Below, piece after piece: positions 6,916-11,389 of a stretch of DNA of 11,389 nt. Both the position numbers and the translations under genes were made by a program. The notes below the pieces were generated by a model, which worked only from the letters and a program-made list of their open reading frames with translations, did no database searches and was not told the origin of the DNA. Source of the stretch: Mailhella massiliensis (lineage in GTDB: Bacteria; Desulfobacterota; Desulfovibrionia; Desulfovibrionales; Desulfovibrionaceae); contig NZ_DYZA01000165.1 in NCBI RefSeq assembly GCF_020741395.1, positions 1 to 11,389 on the forward strand, in the 5' to 3' direction. Every line of letters starts with the position of its first letter. Position 1 is the stretch's first letter.

Positions 6916-8277
6916 TCAGCGCAGGTAGGATTTATGATCGTTCAGGATATGGCGCTCGTCCAGAGCGTCCTTGATGCTCCGCTGCACGGAAAGCGTGACT
7001 TCCGGCGTATGGGACAGGTAATAGGGGCGCTTGCTCACGCCTATGCCGTGTTCCCCGGAAGTGAGCCCGCCCAGGCGGAAGGCCTCTCCGTACACCAGCG
7101 ACATGCTATGCCCGAGGTCCTTTTCCCATTCCTCCTGGGAACGATTGCCGCGCACCACGCAGAGATGCACGTTGCCGTCCCCGGCATGGCCGAAGGCCAC
7201 CATCTGCACGCCGGTCTCCTTCTCGACCTTGTGCACATAGGCCACAAATTCCGCAATCTTGTCGATGGGAACCACGATATCCACGGGCTCCTGTTCAGAA
7301 ATGGCCTCCACCGCCTTCACCAGACAGCCGCGCACGCGCCAGATATCCGCAGCCTGCTCCTTGTCGCGCAAAGGTACGAAATCCAGGGCGCCCTGCTGGA
7401 AAACCAGCTCGCGCGCATGCTCCACGCGGCCCTCGATATCTTCAGCGCGGCCGTCAAAGGTAAGCAGAATATAGGCGTCAGCCTCGGGGCAGGGATAATG
7501 GATGCCCGTGAAGCGTTCGCCAAGCTCCACCACGCTGCGCTCCACAAATTCCACGGCCGTGGGGCCGAGCCCCGCCTTGAGAATCACGGGCACGCTGCGT
7601 ATGCCTTCATGCAGGCTGACAAAGGGAACCACCGCCGTAAGGGAAGCCTCCGGCTTGCCCACCAGGCGAAGCAGGCAGCGCGTAATCACGGCCAGCGTAC
7701 CTTCCGAGCCTATGATGAGTTCTTTCAGGTTCAGGCCGCTGGCGTCCTTGACGTTCTTGCTGCCGAGCTCCATCACGTCGCCGTTGGCCAGCACCACGGT
7801 GAGGCCCCGCACATAGTCGCGGGTGACGCCGTACTTCACGGCCCTCATGCCGCCCGCGTTGGTGGAAATGTTGCCGCCGAGCGTGGCCGTCTTCTCGCCC
7901 GGATCCGGGGGATAGAAAAGGCCCATGGCCTCCACCCGGGCCTGAAGGTCCTCAAGCAGCACCCCGGGCTCCACCGTCACGGTAAAGGTCTCGGGGTCCA
8001 CCTCAAGGATGCGGTTCATGCGGGACAAGTCGAGGATGATGCCTCCTCCCGGCACTGTGGAGCCCACAAGGTTGGTGCCCGCCCCGCGGGGCGTCACGGG
8101 GATGCGCCTCTCCCAGGCAAAACGCATGACGGCGCTCACCTCTTCCGTGGAAAGGGGATAGACCAGGGCTTCGGCCTTCCCCCTGCGGCGCCCCAGAGTA
8201 TCGGAAAGGGCGCTTTCCGGGATATTCTCCAGAATCACGCGCTCCCTGTCGGGAATGATATCGTAAAGCTCGCGCAT
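6916..8277 (-). CDS. FAD-linked 2-hydroxyacid dehydrogenase, GlcD/D-lactate dehydrogenase family
   Basis: A 453-residue flavoprotein of the VAO/PCMH superfamily that oxidises 2-hydroxyacids to 2-oxoacids. The FAD-binding part is about 35-210: TPRGAGTNLVGSTVPGGGIILDL (62-84, pyrophosphate loop), PPDPGEKTATLGGNISTNAGG (123-143), KYGVTRDYVRGL (148-159). The C-terminal catalytic half carries GHAGDGNVH (363-371) and SGEHGIG (407-413), normal for active members. The end, HILNDHKSYLR, departs from the usual HILNPGK. No [Fe-S] cysteine cluster is fused and no GlcF-like subunit follows, so the electron acceptor is unknown. It starts 9 bp after metQ, and AGGGG overlapping the metQ stop is the ribosome site. 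Gene context suggests a methionine-related or other amino-acid-derived hydroxyacid; glycolate or D-lactate is the generic alternative. Confidence 0.92.
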   Translation of the reverse strand: MRELYDIIPDRERVILENIPESALSDTLGRRRGKAEALVYPLSTEEVSAVMRFAWERRIPVTPRGAGTNLVGSTVPGGGIILDLSRMNRILEVDPETFTVTVEPGVLLEDLQARVEAMGLFYPPDPGEKTATLGGNISTNAGGMRAVKYGVTRDYVRGLTVVLANGDVMELGSKNVKDASGLNLKELIIGSEGTLAVITRCLLRLVGKPEASLTAVVPFVSLHEGIRSVPVILKAGLGPTAVEFVERSVVELGERFTGIHYPCPEADAYILLTFDGRAEDIEGRVEHARELVFQQGALDFVPLRDKEQAADIWRVRGCLVKAVEAISEQEPVDIVVPIDKIAEFVAYVHKVEKETGVQMVAFGHAGDGNVHLCVVRGNRSQEEWEKDLGHSMSLVYGEAFRLGGLTSGEHGIGVSKRPYYLSHTPEVTLSVQRSIKDALDERHILNDHKSYLR

Positions 8278-8286
8278 GGCAGGCCC

Positions 8287-9087
8287 CTAGTTCCAGGCCG
8301 GGACGAAGAATCCGGCGAAGGTGGTATTGAACACGTCGATAACGGCCTGCGACTGATACGCTTCCACAATACGCTTGTACACCGGGTTATCGGCATCTGC
8401 GCTGCGGCTGGCGATGAGGCAGGTATAGCTGTCGTCTTCGTACTTGGGTTCCTTGAACAGCGCTTCGTCGGCCTTCATGCCGCTGTCCAGCGCATAGTTG
8501 CCGTTGATGGCGGCAAGCGCCACGTCGGGCAGTATGGAAACTACCAGGTTGGCGTCGATTTCCACGAATTCCAGCTTCACGCGGGTGGAGACTATGTCGG
8601 AAAGCTCGGGGGAAGCGCCCACGCCTTCCTTCAGCTTGAGCACGCCGGCGGCCTCCAGAAGCTTCAGGGCGCGGCCTTCGTTGGTGACGTCGTTGGGCAC
8701 GGCCACCTTGTCGCCGTCCTTCAGCTCTTCCACCGACTTGATCTTCTGGGAATACAGATTCATGGCGATGATGAACGTATCGCCTATGGAGGTGATCTCA
8801 TAGCCGTTGTTCTTTATCTCGTTGCGCAGAAAAGCATGATGCTGGAAGGCGTTGAGATCCACTTCCCCGTTGGCCAGGGCCTGATTGGGCAGGGAAAAAT
8901 TGGAAAACTGCACATATTCCAGCTTCACGCCCTCCTTGGCCAGCACTTCGGCCACAGGCGCCCAGATATCTTCGTAAATGGCCCCGGTAAGGCCGATCTT
9001 CACCACCTGTTCCGCAGAGGCGGGGATTGCGGCCAGGAGCAGGGCGAGGGACAGGACGGAGGATTTGACGAGCGCGGAGATGTTCAT
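8287..9087 (-). CDS. metQ: MetQ-like periplasmic methionine-binding protein
   Basis: A 266-residue NlpA/MetQ-family solute-binding protein that captures methionine (or a relative) and delivers it to MetI. The signal peptide is residues 1-25 with ASA/EQ cleavage. There is no lipobox cysteine, unlike E. coli MetQ, so this one should be soluble in the periplasm. Family features: VKIGLTGAIYEDIWAPV (29-45), the region around LNAFQHHAFL, VAVPNDVTNEGRAL, and DVALAAINGNYAL near the binding cleft. The start at 9087 has GAGG 5 nt upstream and lies 21 bp after metI. It is followed 9 bp later by the hydroxyacid dehydrogenase, consistent with co-transcription. Exact ligand (L-Met, D-Met, hydroxy analogue) cannot be read from the sequence. 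Confidence 0.93.
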   Translation of the reverse strand: MNISALVKSSVLSLALLLAAIPASAEQVVKIGLTGAIYEDIWAPVAEVLAKEGVKLEYVQFSNFSLPNQALANGEVDLNAFQHHAFLRNEIKNNGYEITSIGDTFIIAMNLYSQKIKSVEELKDGDKVAVPNDVTNEGRALKLLEAAGVLKLKEGVGASPELSDIVSTRVKLEFVEIDANLVVSILPDVALAAINGNYALDSGMKADEALFKEPKYEDDSYTCLIASRSADADNPVYKRIVEAYQSQAVIDVFNTTFAGFFVPAWN

Positions 9088-9108
9088 GATTACCTCGGGA
9101 AAAAGGGT

Positions 9109-9789
9109 TCAGTGTTTGCTGACGCGGGCCACGAGAGCCCCCACTATCTGGATGACGGTCACGATGAGGACAAGGATGATCACCGTAGAATAGATGATAT
9201 CCATACGGCTGCGCTGCTGGCCGTAGACATAGGCGAAGTTGCCGAGTCCCCCGGCCCCCACGGCTCCGGCCATGGCGGTCAGGCCAATGAGGCTGATGAG
9301 CGTGATGGTCACGCCGCGGGCGATGGAAGGCACGCTCTCCTTGAGATATACCCGGCAGATGATATCGAGCCGGCTGCATCCCATGGCCTGAGCCGCCTCC
9401 ACAAGGCCGTCATTGACCTCGCTGAGCGCCGACTCCATCTGCCGGGCGAAAAAGGGCACGGTACCGAACACCAGCGGCACGATAGAGCCTTCCACGCCGA
9501 TAGCCGTGCCGGAAATCAGGCGGGTCAGGGGCAGAAGGCAGAAAAGCAGGATGATGAACGGGATGGAGCGGAACAGATTGATCACCTTGTCGAGCACTTC
9601 ATAGATCAGCCTGTTCTCCATGAGGCCGCCCTTGCGCGTGACGATGAGCAGCACGCCGAGCAGAAGCCCCAGCACAAAGGAGATCCCCCCCGACCAGAAC
9701 GTCATCTGAAGTGTCTCGACGGTGCTGCGCCAGAGCATGGGCAGCGACTTCATGGTATACGGAAAGAATTCAACGAGCAGGTCGTGCAT
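9109..9789 (-). CDS. metI: Methionine ABC transporter permease MetI
   Basis: A 226-residue inner-membrane permease with about five hydrophobic spans. It contains NLFRSIPFIILL (71-82) and the EAA coupling loop EAAQAMGCSRLDIICRVYLKES (about 131-152) that contacts MetN. It also has the conserved stretch GAVGAGGLGNFAYVYG (175-190). Length and motifs match E. coli MetI (217 residues) closely. The ATG at 9789 is chosen: GGAGG lies 9 nt upstream and the protein begins like the family. An upstream ATG at 9813 would add eight residues without support. The first 20 bp overlap the end of metN, which implies coupled translation. Together with MetN and MetQ it forms a MetNIQ methionine importer. Confidence 0.95.
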   Translation of the reverse strand: MHDLLVEFFPYTMKSLPMLWRSTVETLQMTFWSGGISFVLGLLLGVLLIVTRKGGLMENRLIYEVLDKVINLFRSIPFIILLFCLLPLTRLISGTAIGVEGSIVPLVFGTVPFFARQMESALSEVNDGLVEAAQAMGCSRLDIICRVYLKESVPSIARGVTITLISLIGLTAMAGAVGAGGLGNFAYVYGQQRSRMDIIYSTVIILVLIVTVIQIVGALVARVSKH

Positions 9790-10816
9790 CAAGGAGCACC
9801 TCCACACCGACATGGATATTTTTAAGGTATTGGATACAGCTTTCTATGGAAGAAGCTTCGCCTTCGGCTATAACGACCAGGCCGCCCAGGGGGTGCTCTC
9901 CTATCATCTCGATATTGCCGAAGATAATGTTCAGATCCACATTGTAGGTGCGGGAAAGGTAGGAAACCAGGGCGCTGCAGGCATTGCGCTCAAGATAGCG
10001 CAGGCTGAGGATGCACTGCCCGGGCTTGAGCTCCAGGATGGAGGCCTTCTCCTCCATAAGCCGCCGGAAACCGGCCATGTGCGACGTCATTTCCATGAAG
10101 TTTCGCGTCACGGGCTGCTGCGGGCTCGCAAAAATGGAGAAGACCTCGCCCTGCTCCACCACGACGCCGTCTTCCATGACGGCCACATGGTCGCAGATTT
10201 CCTTGATGACCTGCATCTCGTGCGTGATGAGGACTATGGTCAGTCCCAGCTTGCGGTTCAGCTCCCGCAGAAGCTGAAGTATGGAGCGGGTGGTCTGGGG
10301 GTCAAGGGCGCTGGTGGCCTCGTCGCAGAGCAGAATTTCAGGATTGCTGGCCAGTGCGCGGGCAATGGCCACACGCTGCTTCTGCCCGCCGGAGAGCTGA
10401 GAGGGATAGGCCTCCTCCCTGCCGGAAAGGCCCACGATTTCCAGAAGCTCGCTCACACGTTTTTTCAGCTGCTCCCGGGAAAGGCCGCGCCCTGCCAGAG
10501 GAAAAGCCACATTGCCGAACACCGTGCGCGAAGCGAACAGGTTGAACTGCTGGAAGATCATGCCGATGCGTCGGCGCACGGCGCGCACTTCCGACTCGCT
10601 CAGAAGAGTGATATCGGCGTCGTCAAGCAGGACTCTGCCCGAGGTGGGGCGCTCCAAAAGATTGATGCAGCGTAGCAGCGTAGACTTCCCGGCCCCGGAA
10701 AAACCGATGATGCCGAAAATCTCGCCGGTTTCAATGGTCAGATTGACGTTTTTTACGGCCTCTATGGGGCCGTTCGCTCCCGGAAATACTTTACTGACGC
10801 CTTCCAGACGGATCAT
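9770..10816 (-). CDS. metN: Methionine ABC transporter ATPase MetN
   Basis: A 348-residue ATPase, close to E. coli MetN (343). It has Walker A GFSGAGKST (38-46), Q-loop Q89 in IGMIFQQFNLF, signature LSGGQKQR (141-148), Walker B ILLCDEATSALD (161-172) and H-loop H199. The C-terminal ferredoxin-like NIL domain (about 268-343, with IIFGNIEMI and GGLVVIAEG) is the site where intracellular methionine binds and inhibits transport in characterised MetN proteins, so feedback inhibition is expected here. It is the first gene of the operon, preceded by a structured leader of about 220 nt. An AAGGA lies 9 nt before the ATG. The stop codon lies inside metI. Confidence 0.96.
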   Translation of the reverse strand: MIRLEGVSKVFPGANGPIEAVKNVNLTIETGEIFGIIGFSGAGKSTLLRCINLLERPTSGRVLLDDADITLLSESEVRAVRRRIGMIFQQFNLFASRTVFGNVAFPLAGRGLSREQLKKRVSELLEIVGLSGREEAYPSQLSGGQKQRVAIARALASNPEILLCDEATSALDPQTTRSILQLLRELNRKLGLTIVLITHEMQVIKEICDHVAVMEDGVVVEQGEVFSIFASPQQPVTRNFMEMTSHMAGFRRLMEEKASILELKPGQCILSLRYLERNACSALVSYLSRTYNVDLNIIFGNIEMIGEHPLGGLVVIAEGEASSIESCIQYLKNIHVGVEVLLDARPAR

Positions 10817-10832
10817 GAGATGCGTTCCTTAC

Positions 10833-10866
10833 AAAAAAAGAGGAAAAAGACCGGAATCACTTCCGG
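10833..10866 (-). terminator. Terminator-like hairpin in the metN leader
   Basis: On the minus strand CCGGAA (10866-10861) pairs with TTCCGG (10856-10851) around GTGA, a GNRA-type tetraloop. It is followed by TCTTTTTCCTC and seven T (10839-10833). The stem is short, but four of its six pairs are G-C, and it sits just before the metN ribosome site, where a conditional terminator would be expected. Confidence 0.5.
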
Positions 10867-10880
10867 AGAACGCACGAAGA

Positions 10881-11036
10881 CTCCCAGGCGCAGGAGGAAA
10901 GCAGGCTTTATCTCATGGACGAACAAAGACTCCCTGCGCATACACGCGCCTGGGAGCAAAACATTCGTCCAAAACGGAAGTTATGGCGAACAAGCTGTTC
11001 AAAGAAAAACGCCATAATCTTTTCTCTTCCTTGATT
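10881..11036 (-). promoter_or_regulatory. Structured metN leader with alternative helices (attenuator or riboswitch candidate)
   Basis: Three arms compete. CTCCCAGGCGC (10956-10946) can pair locally with GCGCAGGGAG (10939-10930; 5+4 pairs). It can instead pair, perfectly over 11 bp, with GCGCCTGGGAG (10891-10881). GCGCAGGGAG can also pair with CTCCTGCGC (10896-10888). A further 5' stem joins TTATGGC (11017-11011) to GCCATAA (10987-10981), enclosing GAACA/TGTTC. A terminator-like hairpin follows at 10866-10833. The conserved cores of SAM-I and SAH riboswitches that I know are not present. Function is inferred from architecture and from the downstream methionine genes. Confidence 0.5.
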
Positions 11037-11042
11037 TGACGT

Positions 11043-11072
11043 ATGATTGCCCCACCCGCTCCGCTTTGTCAA
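11043..11072 (-). promoter_or_regulatory. Sigma70-type promoter of the metNIQ operon
   Basis: Minus-strand TTGACA (11072-11067) is a perfect -35. AATCAT (11048-11043) follows after 18 bp and matches the -10 consensus at four positions. The predicted start near 11036 gives a leader of about 220 nt that covers all the hairpins described before metN. Confidence 0.5.
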
Positions 11073-11261
11073 CCGGAAAATCCCGGAAGGCGCGGGCTGG
11101 AACGGTTTTCGGGCAGAGCCGGATCATGCCCGGCAGCTGGAATGTCTTTGGGGCAGAAAGAAGCGGGGCCGGAAAAAGAAAAAAACTTTTGCGCTCCTCG
11201 CCCGGGGTGCGTCACGGAACATCTTTCCCTGCCCGTCCTTTATTCTTTTCGCGGATTCGCC

Positions 11262-11389
11262 TAGATAGTGTTTACACGAGATTTGAGTTATAAGAAGCGC
11301 ATCAATTCTACAAGGATGTGCTTATGACGAATCCTCAACGCCGCCATGACATTTCAGATGCTGCATGGGCCTTATTGGAACCTCATTTA
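11262..11389 (+). mobile_element. Left end of an insertion sequence, probably IS5 family (continues beyond window)
   Basis: The sequence character changes near 11262, where CTAGATAG leads into the palindrome GTGTTTACAC (11268-11277), then an AT-rich stretch and a transposase start at 11324. The exact left terminal repeat cannot be fixed because the right end is outside the window. The boundary is estimated from the position of the transposase gene and the CTAG/GTGTTTACAC sequence. Confidence 0.5.
11324..11389 (+). CDS. Transposase, N-terminal fragment (runs off the right edge)
   Basis: Only 22 codons are visible, reading MTNPQRRHDISDAAWALLEPHL. The RHDIS-D-AW-LLEPHL pattern is the usual opening of IS5-family (IS427/IS1031-like) DDE transposases, just before the conserved part that leads into the catalytic domain. 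AAGGA (11312-11316) lies 7 nt before the ATG, supporting this start. The frame is open to the window edge, so whether the gene is intact or frameshifted (many relatives use two overlapping frames) cannot be seen. Confidence 0.75.
   Translation, partial: MTNPQRRHDISDAAWALLEPHL

Noticed and set aside
5399..6928. Plus-strand open frame of 509 codons opposite the aminotransferase
   Set aside because: The opposite strand encodes a complete aminotransferase with all active-site motifs; this frame shows none.
6934..9825. Plus-strand open frame of 963 codons opposite metI, metQ and the dehydrogenase
   Set aside because: It lies antisense to three well-supported genes and its translation is His/Gly/Ala-rich without domains.
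10817..11036. SAM-I (S-box) or SAH riboswitch before metN
   Set aside because: The expected conserved core sequences were not found; only the general position and the downstream genes fit, so the leader is reported as an unassigned structure.
1..11389. CRISPR array, tRNA or rRNA genes
   Set aside because: No regularly spaced repeats, cloverleaf-like segments or rRNA-like sequence were seen on reading both strands.

Overview
This is a GC-rich window, probably from a Desulfovibrionaceae-type bacterium (Desulfovibrio, Bilophila or Mailhella-like, Gram-negative and anaerobic). The taxonomy is inferred from overall protein and codon style, not from a marker gene. Seven complete protein genes and two edge-truncated genes are supported. 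Most lie on the minus strand; the small heat-shock gene and the transposase start lie on the plus strand. No tRNA, rRNA or CRISPR array was seen.

Left region (1-2678, minus strand): a two-gene unit with an ATGA overlap. First comes an exported von Willebrand A (vWA) protein that looks like the periplasmic half of the type VI secretion regulator PpkA, without its kinase domain. It is followed by a LolD/TagT-like ABC ATPase cut by the window edge. Together they suggest a PpkA/Tag-type envelope-sensing module.

Centre-left (2679-3838): a non-coding divergent region, then an hsp20 gene (plus strand) with a sigma70-like promoter, a structured 5' leader of about 160 nt and tandem terminator hairpins. 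Next is an uncharacterised multi-spanning inner-membrane protein (3957-4961, minus), followed by about 730 bp with no convincing gene (4962-5690).

Right region (5691-11072, minus strand): a compact five-gene operon, metN-metI-metQ-(FAD-linked 2-hydroxyacid dehydrogenase)-(YbdL-like aminotransferase). It starts from a TTGACA promoter near 11070 and ends at an intrinsic terminator at 5691-5718. Genes overlap or sit 8-21 bp apart. The ABC importer would bring in methionine or an analogue. The dehydrogenase and transaminase could interconvert 2-hydroxy, 2-oxo and 2-amino acids, for example the methionine hydroxy analogue, 2-oxo-4-methylthiobutyrate and methionine. The roughly 220-nt metN leader contains mutually exclusive helices and a terminator-like hairpin just before the metN ribosome site, so it looks like an attenuator or an unrecognised riboswitch.

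Right edge (about 11262-11389): the left end of an insertion sequence with the first 22 codons of an IS5-family-like transposase.
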